Positions 47,158-58,532 of a stretch of DNA of 64,000 nt are shown here, piece by piece. The DNA comes from Rhopalosiphum padi (Eukaryota; Arthropoda; Insecta; Hemiptera; Aphididae). The DNA lies in the NCBI RefSeq assembly GCF_020882245.1, contig NC_083598.1, forward strand, positions 71,119,714-71,183,713, read 5' to 3'. The notes beneath the pieces were generated by a model. The model made no database searches and had not been told where the DNA came from. It was given only the letters and a program-made list of their open reading frames with translations. A program made the position numbers and the translations under genes. Position 1 is the first letter of the stretch. The number at the start of each line of letters is the position of its first letter.

Positions 47158-47502
47158 ATGGCTGATGTATTTATGTGTGTATGTGTCTCAGACACGTCTT
47201 ACACATATATATTTAATAATAACCACGTGTTTTGTACATCTAAAGTATACCAGCACTCCGTGGTTGTCATCGGGACCCGGCGACCGCCACTCGTGAAAAA
47301 TGAGTTCATTTCGGGCAGCAGTGTTCTCAATCATCGTTTTCCGGCGCGATGGTCGGAAGGCGGAAGGGCGGGTGGGCGGGCGGTCCCCAAGGCCATTTAT
47401 CACCGGAGAGGCAGATTAGCGGCTGTCAACGGGCAGGAAGCTTTTGGAAGGCGAGTAGTGAAAAAAGGAAAAAAACCCGTCCTCCGTTGTCTAACAAATT
47501 GA
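47158..47502 (+). CDS. candidate 114-aa reading frame behind a splice acceptor
   Basis: A 3' splice signal (T-rich tract then ACTCAG, AG at 47140-47141) precedes an ATG at 47158 in strong context (G at -3, G at +4). The frame reads 114 codons to TGA. After MADVFMCVCVSD come mixed residues with NNNHVFCTSKVYQHS, then a basic, glycine-rich second half (GGRAGGRAVPK, RRGRLAAV, GRRVVKKGKKP). It is overlapped by a second ATG frame (47349-47687). Acceptor plus strong start suggests translation beginning in the second exon of a plus-strand gene. No domain is recognised. Confidence 0.27.
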   Translation: MADVFMCVCVSDTSYTYIFNNNHVFCTSKVYQHSVVVIGTRRPPLVKNEFISGSSVLNHRFPARWSEGGRAGGRAVPKAIYHRRGRLAAVNGQEAFGRRVVKKGKKPVLRCLTN

Positions 47503-47687
47503 TTAAAAGCTACCCAAACCGACGCGCCGAAAACTTGACACACTCGTCTGGCTTACGGGGTGAAATTTTTCGACGAGAAAGATGCGGTGGGTGGCGGCGA
47601 AAAAAAGTAGGTAACGATAGAGGCCGAGGTGGTTTTGACGTGGGAAAAACAGAAAGTGGAGGTCTCGGCCATAACAAGCGACAATAA
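47349..47687 (+). CDS. candidate 112-aa basic, glycine-rich frame
   Basis: ATG at 47349 in strong context (G at -3, G at +4) opens 112 codons to TAA, in a different frame from 47158-47502 and overlapping it by 154 bases. The product is strongly basic and hydrophilic, rich in R, K, G and S, with RRKGGWAGG near the start and RGRGGFDVGK near the end. It lacks hydrophobic segments, as an RNA- or DNA-binding tail would. An AG-GTAACG donor-like site near 47610 falls inside. Purine-rich DNA naturally encodes such residues, so composition is weak support. Confidence 0.18.
   Translation: MVGRRKGGWAGGPQGHLSPERQISGCQRAGSFWKASSEKRKKTRPPLSNKLIKSYPNRRAENLTHSSGLRGEIFRRERCGGWRRKKVGNDRGRGGFDVGKTESGGLGHNKRQ
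47366..47380 (+). other. perfect single-base-loop G-quadruplex motif
   Basis: GGGCGGGTGGGCGGG: four G3 runs separated by single bases, the most stable class of G-quadruplex sequence. It is exceptional in DNA this AT-rich. Confidence 0.9.
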
Positions 47688-47796
47688 TGGAGGTGATTAA
47701 TAAAATGAGGGGCGTTGATATAAAACTTCCGAAACAATAGACCATTTCGGGCCCGGCACATAGAACCTGGGATTTTCGAAATGACCTCGTATACAT
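47503..47796 (-). CDS. candidate 97-aa frame on minus strand
   Basis: A true ATG (47794-47796) opens 97 codons to TAA opposite the plus-strand frames. Residues 25-43 (STPLILLITSIIVAC) would make a convincing membrane helix, and the rest is basic and aromatic. It is largely antisense to the basic frame 47349-47687, and hydrophobic antisense products of purine-rich DNA are expected. At most one of the two is likely real. Confidence 0.13.
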   Translation of the reverse strand: MYTRSFRKSQVLCAGPEMVYCFGSFISTPLILLITSIIVACYGRDLHFLFFPRQNHLGLYRYLLFFAATHRIFLVEKFHPVSQTSVSSFRRVGLGSF

Positions 47797-47900
47797 ATTA
47801 TATATACTTTACACAGCTCGAGTAGACAACGCGGGATTTTTTTTTTTGTTTCTGTTGAAAACATTGGTTTTTGCCAGCCGTTAAGCCGTTAGAATAAAAC

Positions 47901-48694
47901 ATATATAATATAATATTATATATTATATAAAAGGCGATTATATCAAGCGGCAAAAAAAAAAAACCGTAAACCGCCGGAGTAGTTTTTCAACATAGTATAA
48001 AAATGCTAATAGTATACGTTTACAGAACGCACGGTGTATATACAGGACGATTCGCCAAACATGTCCATTCCCTTTTTTCTTGAATACCTAACCTAACATA
48101 GTTATAATCAAAATCTGATTTTTGGAATTTTTAAGTATATTTTAATATGCAGTACTTTAGAATACTTGATAATTTTTAGATCATCTAAAGAGTTCATTGA
48201 AACGATACAAACTTTTACTTTTCAAATGAGAACCTTCATTTCCATGTTAGATTAGGTATTTTTTAAATAATTTTTATGTATATAAATCAAAATTTAATCG
48301 AGTAATATCCGAGTTATTACACATGTTTTAATGATTATAGGTTTAGAAAATATGGAGACTATGATTATTGATACATATTATATTGATTTATATTGATCTA
48401 TAAATATTATATAATTTGTAAAATTTAATAATACATTATACTTTTTTAAAACCGGTTTTAAGGACTATTATCCTAGGTACGAGTATACACATTTTAATTA
48501 CTCAGAAATTACTCATTTTACTTTTGATTTAAATACATCAACATTTTCAAAAAACTATCTACTGAATCATTTAAAGTGGAAAAAGGTGGTCCTTATTTGA
48601 AAAAAAAAGTTACTAAAATATTGCTACAGAATATTTATAAGTGGTACATAAAAAACAGACTATTATATCATACTCAAGAACAGTCATACTGCAG
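47901..48694. other. AT-rich non-coding tract
   Basis: No gene supported. It contains two adjacent CCTAA units (48086-48098), far short of a telomeric array. Confidence 0.6.
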
Positions 48695-48780
48695 TTATTA
48701 CTGACGACCACCACGCATGAGATGACACAGTGCACTGAATTTTAATAATGCCGGTCGAAAGTGAAGTTTACGGGGAGCAA
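48695..48780 (+). CDS. candidate exon: ATG plus 11 codons ending at a perfect donor
   Basis: An acceptor-like CTGCAG (AG 48693-48694) is followed by 86 bases of raised GC that end exactly at GTAAGT (48781-48786, preceded by CAA), the best donor in the window. ATG at 48748 opens 11 codons (MPVESEVYGEQ) that run to the donor in phase 0. Two earlier ATGs in the segment stop within a few codons. This is the shape of a first coding exon. The next exon would start in phase 0 downstream but I could not identify it. Alternatively it is a non-coding exon. Confidence 0.3.
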
Positions 48781-48786
48781 GTAAGT

Positions 48787-49790
48787 AAAATAAAATAAAC
48801 TTAATAACAATAAAACTTCCTATCATTGTTTTTCACAAAAGAAAATTAAATTTGTAGCTACTATTACGTCTAAAACATCTCAAATAACAAACTACACTTT
48901 TATGTTTTTTGGTAATCGTATAAAACAAAAAATTTCTGGATTTCATTATTTGTGTAGTTATTATTAATGTGTACAGTGGTTCATGTCATATTGACTAGTG
49001 CATCTGAATTATAAAATACAAACTTAATATTATAAGCTACCAAACAAGAAAATTGTACTTACATAATAAGTTTATCTTAAAAATATTATTGAACAGTTGT
49101 CATCTATTTATAAAATAAGATTTTTTTTACGGGTAAAATACGTAAATTATTCCAAACGTGAATTGATATACATTAATTAGTTATGAATACACGTTATAAG
49201 TGGGTGAAGTGCGATGTTTTTATTTGCGAAGTTGATTATTTTATCAGTATTATTTATTTTCTTTTTTAAACTTTTAGTCAGTGACTATAATAGCTCAGGT
49301 TATCAGTGTTTTAACTTTCTATTTTATTATTTTCTACTGTTTTGTAAAACAATGTGTACACGAACAGAAAATAAAAACGGATAAACGCTGTCATATTAAA
49401 TCATAATTATTTTTTCATTTTTTTAATGCCATAATTTTTATATTAAAACACACGTACGCATAAAGCTGCATTGTGATGTGCGGATTTCTTTTTATGAGAC
49501 ATAAACGATTTCTACTTATTTTACTTTTTTTATGGAAATTCTCTCGATTGTAAGTAACGACAAAGCTACACGTCCGCTTTATATAATAGCTTCATTCATC
49601 CAAACATTAAACCATAATATTCGGTACACTTTTTTCAAGATAACTATAAATATCTTTATCTTAGACTCTGAGCGTTTACCGTAATGTTTTTTACGCTTGA
49701 AAAACTTCAAAATTTAAAAAACATATATTATATGGTATACACTTAAGGTACTTAAAATGTATCACTTCTAACCTAAATGCTAACCTAATA
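48787..49790. other. AT-rich non-coding tract, possible intron
   Basis: No gene supported. If the donor at 48781 is real, this is the start of a long intron. Confidence 0.55.
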
Positions 49791-50018
49791 TTAACACTCG
49801 TCGTCGTGGTTGTATAATATATAACATAATGTTCCATTTTCTGTTGACAAAAGGGGCGTTGGAAGAAGGTAAAACCGTCTTTTGCAGTCTAAGTATTTTA
49901 CGAACGCCGTTCGACCTTTAGACAATCCCAAAAGGGGCGGGTTGAATGTTCTGGATGCGCCAAACTTGTTATTTAACAATCTTGTTGCAATTGTCTCTAA
50001 ATAGCTATTCCTGTGTAG
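49791..50018 (-). CDS. candidate exon on minus strand, 75 codons
   Basis: 75 codons are open on the minus strand to TAA, without ATG. Residues are varied and GC content is raised over 49790-49980: IATRLLNNKFGASRTFNPP, then LLGLSKGRTAFVKYLD, then PTPLLSTENGT and an acidic end NHDDEC. An acceptor-like ACTACACAG lies near its beginning but lacks a pyrimidine tract. If real it would be a terminal exon. No family is recognised. Confidence 0.2.
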   Translation of the reverse strand, partial: LHRNSYLETIATRLLNNKFGASRTFNPPLLGLSKGRTAFVKYLDCKRRFYLLPTPLLSTENGTLCYILYNHDDEC

Positions 50019-52598
50019 TTACACTAGGATTCTTCTCTTGTTCATCAGTCTTTGTTTCTGCCGAGTAATACGAAATTGATACTTGTAATGTATCACTATT
50101 GACTTAAGTAGTTAGTCGATATGCACAGTACAATAAATTGACGATATAAAATAATTTATATAAATGTTAATTGATTGTAAGCCGTGCATGACAATTGTTT
50201 TATTGTATAATATACAATTATATAACAGGAGGGTTATAGTTAAATATTAGTTATTATACGATTGTTTGCATTCATTTTAGCCTTTTGTGTACGATTTCCG
50301 AAATAATCAACATCAAAAAAGTTAATTAAATTTAAGTAATTTGTAGTCATGTATTCATGAAGTATTATTAAATATTTCGTTAGAAATCCAAGTTACTGGA
50401 AATATTTTACATTCGTGTTTGTTCGAGTATAGATATTTACGTGTTGAATTAATTCAACCAGATATTCTAACAGAATTAATTAACGTTTGGTTTTTATTTA
50501 ATGATTTATATGTTTATTTGTTACAAACATTCAACAAATATGTGATGCTTATGCCGAATATCTACTTTCATATCATAAAGCACGTAATGTTATTTAAGTT
50601 TGAAATGATAATTTATACGATATCTTAAATAAATAATATTAAGTCATGGTTATGTAAATTCAGAAAATATAAAATACTTATGTTTACCAAACTGAGTAAG
50701 TACCATAAATCATATTGCGTTTATTGAACTAATTCAGAACATAATATATAATAAGTGTTTAAATTCATATTTGGAAATAATATGTTATAATTAATTTAAG
50801 ATTGTTAAATAAGATGTTATCTATTCTTCAGCGTGTAAAATTATTTTGACGGTAACATTAAATAAATTACTATTTACAATTTATTCGACTAATAGCTTGA
50901 ATTCTTTTTGAACCTACAGTGTTATAAAATAACTTTTTCAATTATCATAAGCATGAATTATGTATGGTTAGTTAAATGTTGGTTAAACATTCGAAGTCCG
51001 ATGGCTTTGTGGTAGCAAACGTTCATAACGACCAATAAAAAAAAACCGTTTTCATTCGACGGTAAACATCGTAAATACAATTTACTAATTTTCATTAACA
51101 TTTCTTGTAAGAATTCCTTCTTTTATTTAAGTAATAAGTTTGCTCTGAAAACTCCTAATAATATACAATACTGTTTCAAAATGTGTTATAAAACTTTTGC
51201 AAGCGTAAATCATCATATTAAATTAAAATGTTAATGGTTTAAAAATCAAAATAATATGAGATATACTCTTAATTATAAAAGGTAAACATAAATATAATAT
51301 TATTTCTACAAACTGTTTGCTTTGAAAAAAGTTGAACTTTCGGAGTACCTATAAAGAAAAACAATTATTTTCCTAACTCGGTAAACAGAATTTTAAACTT
51401 TTTGTTAAAACTAAATTCGTTTGGCGTTAACAGTGTATGATTATAATATTTATATATTATAATGTTATAGGTTTTTAGTCACATTTGACGCATTTTAAAA
51501 ACTTAAAAATATTTCCCATTAAATTTATTTCATTTTTTATTATTTAAAATTAATAAAATTAAGGTAGGTATAAACGAAATAAAGTAAAAAAAGCTGCATC
51601 ACCTAATTATTATTTTATTTGGTCATTACTTACAGAAACTTAAATTGCGTTTAACTTGTACCACACCGTAAACATTAAAATATTATGATTTATAACAAAC
51701 AATTTAGTATAACAATAATAGGCAATATAAATATTGTAATGTATTATACATGTGGTTAATTAGGTATAACTTAATATCAAAAAAACATGCGTTTCTTTGT
51801 TAAATATATTTTAGGTATATGTGTATATCAAATGTTGCTTTAATTAATATAATCATAAAATAATCGACAAGTTTTTAATTGCCTTGAAACATTGATCTTG
51901 CGATAACTACAATAATTCGACGTGATCAAACAAAAGGTTTACACAGCACTGGATATATTTTTTTTATTTTTGCCAATTTACTAACGATTGAATTGTGTGA
52001 GTACTGAGTATTGAAGAAAACGACAAACGTTTATATAATAATGCTGACCAGATCCCATAGTTGTATCAGACAATGAAATTGTATTGGGTATTTTCTTATT
52101 TAGTAAACGGGCAAAATGATAAACGAACAAGTAATGAAGTTTTTTTTCCATTTCCATTCATCGAAAAATTATTTCAGAGTTATCATATTTTTCAGTAATC
52201 ACATTTTTACTGACTGTGTTTTCAACGATTAATATTTTTGTTTTATTATAATAATATATTCGTAATATGTAATATTATGTTTTAGCTTAACAAACATTTA
52301 GCACTTTCAATAAATTAAAAGTAATGATATCAAGTATTAATTATAAAATATTTAAACAAGTTAAATATATAATTAAATTAGAGGAGCATAAATTTAATAT
52401 TGACATTTAAAAATCAATTTATTTATAACACGGCTGATGGTTTTATAAATATGCATTAGGTATATTAAAATATTATTAAATTAATTTACATCTTATATTA
52501 TATTGATAATTTGATTACTAAACAATAACACATAAATATTTTTTTAAATATTATGTTCTAAATATAAACACAGATTATTAAAATGGTTTAATAATACA
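50019..52598. other. AT-rich non-coding tract
   Basis: No gene supported in this stretch. Confidence 0.65.
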
Positions 52599-52634
52599 TA
52601 TATACATATATACAATATTATATATATGTATATA
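52599..52634. repeat. 14-bp perfect inverted repeat, 8-base loop
   Basis: TATATACATATATA (52599-52612) pairs perfectly with TATATATGTATATA (52621-52634). Confidence 0.85.
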
Positions 52635-54356
52635 ACCTATATACATAGAAGTAATCAATAAAATAGTATGGTTTCCTCAACAAAAAGTGATTTTTTTTTA
52701 AATTGATTATGATCCAAGTTTTAAGATAAAATAACATGAATAAAGTTATTCTGAAATTAATAAACATTGTTTGTTTTTATTTTGATTTGAAACTAAACTA
52801 CACTAAGTAAAATAATGTTCCTTAAAAGGAAAAAATAATCGTCAAACATTTTGATGAAAATTTTAACTTTAAAAAATTACAAAAACAATGCATAGTTTTA
52901 TTTTAAATTATGAACAACTATTATTATAAAATAAAATATTACCACTTATGATAATTTGAATTGTATAATTTACTTGGTTCATTTTTAGAAATGTGTTATG
53001 GCTTGTTGAATTACTTTGGATGACGTCTGAAGCTTATTCTAATAATAATATTAAGAAATATTTTGTTTGTTTGACCAGATCTTATTTTCGAATACGAAAT
53101 ATCAACAAAAAAGTAACTCAGAAGAATTAAAGTGCTCGTACTTAAAATAGTACATGATACATTTGAAATGGTAAAAGATAAAAAAGTTCGAAAAGATATA
53201 CATTTGAAGAACAATTTAAAGTCAATTATTTTAGTGAATATTATAATTATTATTGGTTTGTAAAACAATGAATAAACAAAATTATTTATGAGCTGTACTA
53301 TAATTTAATCGACTCTAAAATATTAAACACTTCTTTTTTCAGTTTTGTACGTAATCAGTTATTCAACTAGAAGTGTTGCCAAAGTGTTCTTACAGAATTT
53401 TATTGATTGAAAATTTGTTACAAATGGTTTTTTAAGAAATTAATTTTTTTAGTTGATCGATAATCTTCGATAAAAAGAAAATTGCATTATCAAAGATCTT
53501 AGTATAGTTTTTTTTTATTAGAAAGTAACTTTTTGTATAATTTTTAACTTGTTTCTAACTATTATTTTCATTTTAAGCTCCTTTATATTTTAAACCTTCG
53601 AAGTTTGTTTAAGAATTATGGTACTACCTACATATTTTTTTTTAAATATTTAATATTATTTCAAAAATCTATATTCATATTATTTTTTTATTTTTTTGTG
53701 TAATGAATTTTAGAATTAAGGAGCAACATTTTAATTTTATTCAATTAATTATAATGTTATTGTTTTAAATATATTATACAAAATCTGTGATCGTGGATTA
53801 TTAAATGTCATCATATTATATCCATTTGAACAATAATGTTATAATATCATAAAAATATTTACTATTCATTTTTTTCAAATTAACGTTCAAAACAATTTAT
53901 AAAAACTTTTCTTTTACACCATAAAGTATATTAGGAAGTTCTACTCAAAATCGGTAGTAATAATGTAATAATTAAAAATGTAAATATACAAAATATATGT
54001 TGTATACATTTAATTATCAAGAACTCACCATCTCACTGATCTCAGTATATAAATTATAATAATTGTATAATGAAATGGATTAAATTTAAGATCTGTACTT
54101 GTTTGTTTAAATGAGAAACAAAACGTGAAATGTTTGTTTAGTTTTTCGTTTTCTTGTATATTCGATATCTTGTAAAAATACTGTTATATTATAATACCCA
54201 TACAACGTCTAAAAGTATACAGCGGAGTAGCGATATTGCATATCGAACACGCCGTCAGTACCAATAATTTGCATAAATAAACATTTTTTGTATGCCAATA
54301 CATTTTACAATAATGGGTATTTGGGAACAAAATTTGTCGATAAAACTCCGATTTGT

Positions 54357-54377
54357 ATTTATTATTTATTATTTATT
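54357..54377. repeat. 7-bp tandem repeat
   Basis: Three exact copies of ATTTATT, then a T-rich run. Confidence 0.9.
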
Positions 54378-55279
54378 ATTTTTTTTTTTGTGGTAGTCGA
54401 TCGTAGAGAAAAAAAATATGTGCATAATAATATATATTTCTGAGTAGAAACAAAAAGTACATATTGTTGAGATTCATGTTAGATTATGAATATGAATAAC
54501 AACATTACAACTAGGTCGTTGTATCAGATAATATTAAATTTTTTACAGCACTCTTTTGTTCATTACAGTTTTATATAAGTCGTTTACGTATTATAAAAAA
54601 AGATATAATAAGAAAAAGACGAAATATATAAATTTATAAATTTATCATCTTTATAAACTAAAATAATGTAAGTTACTATATGGTTATAGTTTTAAACATA
54701 ACGAAGGATTTTTGTTTTTATAAAATTTTGTTGAAATCCCAATAATATATTATTATACTTTAGAGAAGTTTTTCCACTTTAAGGTATTTTCTCAGACTTT
54801 AAAATATTATTTAAAAATAACTAAATTTTGAAATTCCTAAAATATGCTTGATTGTGGTTTTTTGAAGGATTTTTAACATTTTGGTTTACGAACCAAATAT
54901 CATACAATATTATATTATAACGAAAAAATTAAGCTCACCGTTTGCTCTTTATTTTATTAAATTGTTGCGAATAAAATGCAGATGTAATCATAAATGTACA
55001 ATTCTTACGTCAATACCGAAAAACAGTTTGCGTTGTCAGTAAAAGTTTTCTGGATATAAAAATTTCTATTTTAGTGAGGATTATTATAGTTATATGCAGC
55101 CTGATTAAATCTCGTTAGAATTACGTAATTATGCAGATATGGATCTAGAAGTATTTAATGTAGAAAGGGCTACTACACCTCTTTATATGTAATATGACTC
55201 TTTTTAGATATGAAAAATATAATTTAAATACGTTTTAGATGATACATTTTTTATAATAAAATTAAAGGCAATTATTTAG

Positions 55280-55297
55280 TTTTTTTTTTTTTTTTTT
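55280..55297. repeat. poly(T) run
   Basis: About eighteen T residues. Confidence 0.92.
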
Positions 55298-55839
55298 GAC
55301 TAATTTCTATTATGCATTTTTCATTGCTATTGTTTTGGAAATCTATCGATTTCCTTTTTGTAAGTACCCCCAAAAAGGAGGAATAAAGCCCCTTAGCTCC
55401 CCCGAGTTCACCCCTGTATATTTGTTATTGTTTACACACTAATAAACCATAATTCATCGTGAAAATATTATAAATTACATGTAATAAATTTTAACGATTA
55501 ATTTAACCCTGTAAAATATAATATTAAATCTCTACATCGTAATTACATAGAGTTTATGGTATTACAAAGAAAGAAAATAGAACTGTAGGATTTAAGATAA
55601 CTACGACTAGACAATAATTTTGTTATTGTGTATACAACGTGTATATTATACGTATATTTGTATTCAGTAACATAACTTAAGTAAAATACAGTTTAATAAC
55701 ACAAAAACAAGTATTTGGTTTTTACTCGTATGTTTAGAACAACATTCTCTTGGTTTGTTCGGACATTTTTCACTTTTTAGAACAAAAAAAAAAAATATAG
55801 AGATAAAAAGAAAAAGAGGAATGTCTTGCGGTCGACACT

Positions 55840-56290
55840 TTAACTGGTCCGTAACATATTTTTCGTGGGTCCGATATATTGCCCGCTTTTTATTTTATTT
55901 TTAAAGGCCGTGTGGAAAAGAAAAAAAGGAAAAATTAAATGCTATAAATCTTAGCGGGATAAAAATTTACGCCGCCTGATTCCGCGACATAACCTCGATA
56001 AGAATTTTTGCTGCCATATACACACACTCGCGGTATTTTCATATAAATAACAATAATAACAATGAAATAAAGTATATAAACGTAGAGAAAACGGTACGCA
56101 ACACAGTGAAAATCTCGGATGAGGTCATAAAAGTGATAAATGTCAGTGAAACTTGTAATTTGATTTCTTGTTGTTTCCCAAAGGACCCGAAGAATTTACC
56201 GAATTGCTAAAATATAGGTCCAGAAATAATCGAGAAGCAAAAAAAAAAATACTCAACGAGGCGATCACCTGCAAAAGTCTAGAAATAAAC
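55840..56290. promoter_or_regulatory. GC-raised patch, possible cis-regulatory element
   Basis: CpG-containing DNA without a usable reading frame. It includes GCGGGATAAAAATTTACG and CGCCGCCTGATTCCGCG words (55950-56000). Absence of open frames favours a regulatory over a coding role. This is inference from composition only. Confidence 0.3.
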
Positions 56291-58200
56291 GTACTACTTA
56301 TTGCATCAGAGCCGTTGGGTTGATTATTATTGATTTGTGTGATTAGTTAATTAAATTAATATTTTTACCAAAATGTATAATATACACAATTTCAACATCA
56401 TTGAAAATATTTTGAATTCTTTTTATCAAAAACAATATTTGTTATTTTTCCAATTGTTTCATAATTGACATAATTTATAAAATAATTATATAGTGTTTAA
56501 TTATTTGTAGTACATTTTTTTCTCTCGTTGTTGTCGTGAAACTATAAACTACCAACAATTCCGAGATGAAATATGATTTCGTGGTAAAAAATAATAGGTA
56601 AGGATTTCTGTATTCATCTTAATTTACATTTTTATACATTTAATATCTTTCAATATGAATGGCTGAATTTCCGACATGATATGTTTACCATTACAGCTTT
56701 TCTGTTGCACGGAAATGGTATTGTGTACGGTGACTATATAACAAGGTTTGTTGTAAAAAATGAAGTTTACGAAATTACTAGACTTGACAATAATATAGCT
56801 ACCCATAATATAATATATACCCATAGGTACACTATATCACGTTTAACATTTATCACTTAAGGTTTTTTGATCGGTTTCAAAATTTCAGGAATAATATTTT
56901 GCTATTATACAAGTTAAAATGTACAAGATACTAAATGCTAAGTATAAATTATTAAAATTCATCAATGAATACAGAAACTAATCTGTTGGATGTATACTTA
57001 AATAATTACTTTGTTGAAATGTAAAATTTAATACTATGTTTGTTTAATATAAAATTTGATAAGTGGTTGTATTTTAAAAATAATAACATAAAAAGATTAA
57101 TGTTTTAAATAAAAATTTCAAAAAACAATGTTAATATTATTTGAAATTTTTTAAAAATCTCATCTCAATTTTTTTGTTTTGGAGTGTCATAATTTATAAA
57201 AACGTTATTTATTTATTAGTTAATGAACTTCACTTTATTTGGATGAATTTATTACCTATTCAACTTTTTTAATTTTAAAAAACTTTATAATTTTAAAACA
57301 ACAAAACTTAACTAAGTTATGTATTTCAAAATGTATAAAAAGTTGCCTATGCTTCACAGATAAGTTTACAAATATTTAATGATTACAATTTTATTAAGTG
57401 TAAAACTATGAATGTGATTATCTTTCCAAGGAATAATATATTTTTTTGTTTTATCATGTAATTTAATTATATATCGTAATATGATAATAACACCAGAACT
57501 AACTTTTTTTTAAATTTACTAATACACCGAAACTTCAAAACTTGTAAAAGTGTGAATTTGGTTTCTTATTAAAATTTAATACTAAACTTCGGTTCGAATT
57601 ATCCTGTAATGTTGCTTATATTTTCTAATAACAACGTATATTTTAATATATTTAATAAGATTGTAATTAATATTATATAATATCATACAAAATAACTAAA
57701 TAATCAAAGTTAAATAATTTTAATTTAATCATTTCTCTGGTTCACGTCCATTTTTTTATGATTTCGTGAAGTACACGAATAAAAATATTTTAGCAAAAAT
57801 ATCCTAATTTAAACACGTATGTGTTAGCATATTTATTAAAACTTTAAGTTACAGTAACGTTCACTAGAAAACAGTGATGTTTAGACTTCAAATCTGTTAG
57901 ATTATAAGCAACTATAACTCACTTAATCAGTTTAAAAGAAGTTTAACGAGAACTACAAGTTTTATAACAAAATTTGAACATATCTCATTCGAATTTTCCT
58001 TGTCGTCAGTATTTTGTAAATAATAAACGCATTTTGTCATTAATATATTATTTACCTTTTTTCTTCTTTACTTTTATCTGAGTGAGAAAAAAGTCTTTTA
58101 CTTACTTACTGTAAGAGTTTTGGAAATAATCTGTACACTGATCATTTTTCACGGCCGTAACAAAAGTTAAAAGGGTTCTTTTGACTCTCTTTGGGTGTCA
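56291..58200. other. AT-rich non-coding tract
   Basis: No gene supported. A 66-codon ATG frame on the minus strand (56624-56824) is unremarkable in composition. Confidence 0.6.
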
Positions 58201-58209
58201 GAGTGTGAA

Positions 58210-58219
58210 TATAATTAAA
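58210..58219 (+). promoter_or_regulatory. weak TATA-like element
   Basis: TATAATTAAA, 45 bases before the ATG at 58264. A start near 58240-58246 (CTTTAGTG) would leave a leader of about 20 bases. Confidence 0.25.
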
Positions 58220-58263
58220 ACTAGAACAATGGGCCAATCTCTTTAGTGAGAACCTCAACAAAT

Positions 58264-58518
58264 ATGAACGGGAAAAAACTGACATTAAAGTTATTCATTT
58301 TATTTTCCTTTTTTTTTGTCTTTTCACCTAGTAAATCTATAAAGTTTGTTAAGAAGAATCGCGTACAGCTTAATGGCTATATACCAGCACGTTATATTGC
58401 GGTGGTAAATTTTAAAATATGCAAAATACAATTTATGACTACTGAGCTACGCTGTGGGACCAGGAAACATGCTGTACAGACATTATCAACGACCCTTTCA
58501 TGTTTACGATTTCAATAG
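58264..58518 (+). CDS. candidate small secreted protein, 84 aa
   Basis: ATG at 58264 (A at -3) reads 84 codons to TAG. Residues 1-9 (MNGKKLTLK) are basic and 10-20 (LFILFSFFFVF) form a hydrophobic core. Residues 21-25 (SPSKS) are small and polar, a plausible cleavage zone: a textbook signal peptide. The mature part is about 60 residues, basic, with three cysteines (53, 64, 80) and no membrane segment. The frame extends six codons upstream only through non-ATG codons. GC content rises over the gene. A TATA-like TATAATTAAA lies at 58210-58219 and AATAAA at 58527-58532, nine bases after the stop. I infer a small secreted protein. In an aphid, a salivary protein is one possibility, but no family is recognised. 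It might also be a first exon with donor GTAAAT (about 58406). Confidence 0.42.
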   Translation: MNGKKLTLKLFILFSFFFVFSPSKSIKFVKKNRVQLNGYIPARYIAVVNFKICKIQFMTTELRCGTRKHAVQTLSTTLSCLRFQ

Positions 58519-58526
58519 TACTTTTT

Positions 58527-58532
58527 AATAAA
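58527..58532 (+). terminator. poly(A) signal AATAAA
   Basis: AATAAA nine bases after the stop of the secreted-protein candidate. The hexamer is frequent in AT-rich DNA, so position matters more than presence. Confidence 0.4.

Larger units (their letters stand above)
47030..47900. promoter_or_regulatory. CpG island with overlapping frames
   Basis: GC-rich segment with the highest local G density in the window, a perfect G-quadruplex, a strong splice acceptor at its start and ATG-started frames of about 100 codons on both strands. I read it as a promoter/first-exon region. Confidence 0.4.
52635..55839. other. AT-rich non-coding tract
   Basis: No gene supported. It includes an 85-codon minus-strand frame (53011-53268) without any ATG, a tandem ATTTATT triplication (54357-54377) and a T18 run (55280-55297). 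Confidence 0.6.

Noticed and set aside
48086..48098. Two CCTAA units, the insect telomere repeat
   Set aside because: Only two copies; the word also recurs singly by chance elsewhere.
53011..53268. 85-codon minus-strand frame
   Set aside because: Contains no ATG at all and consists mainly of I, F, S, K.
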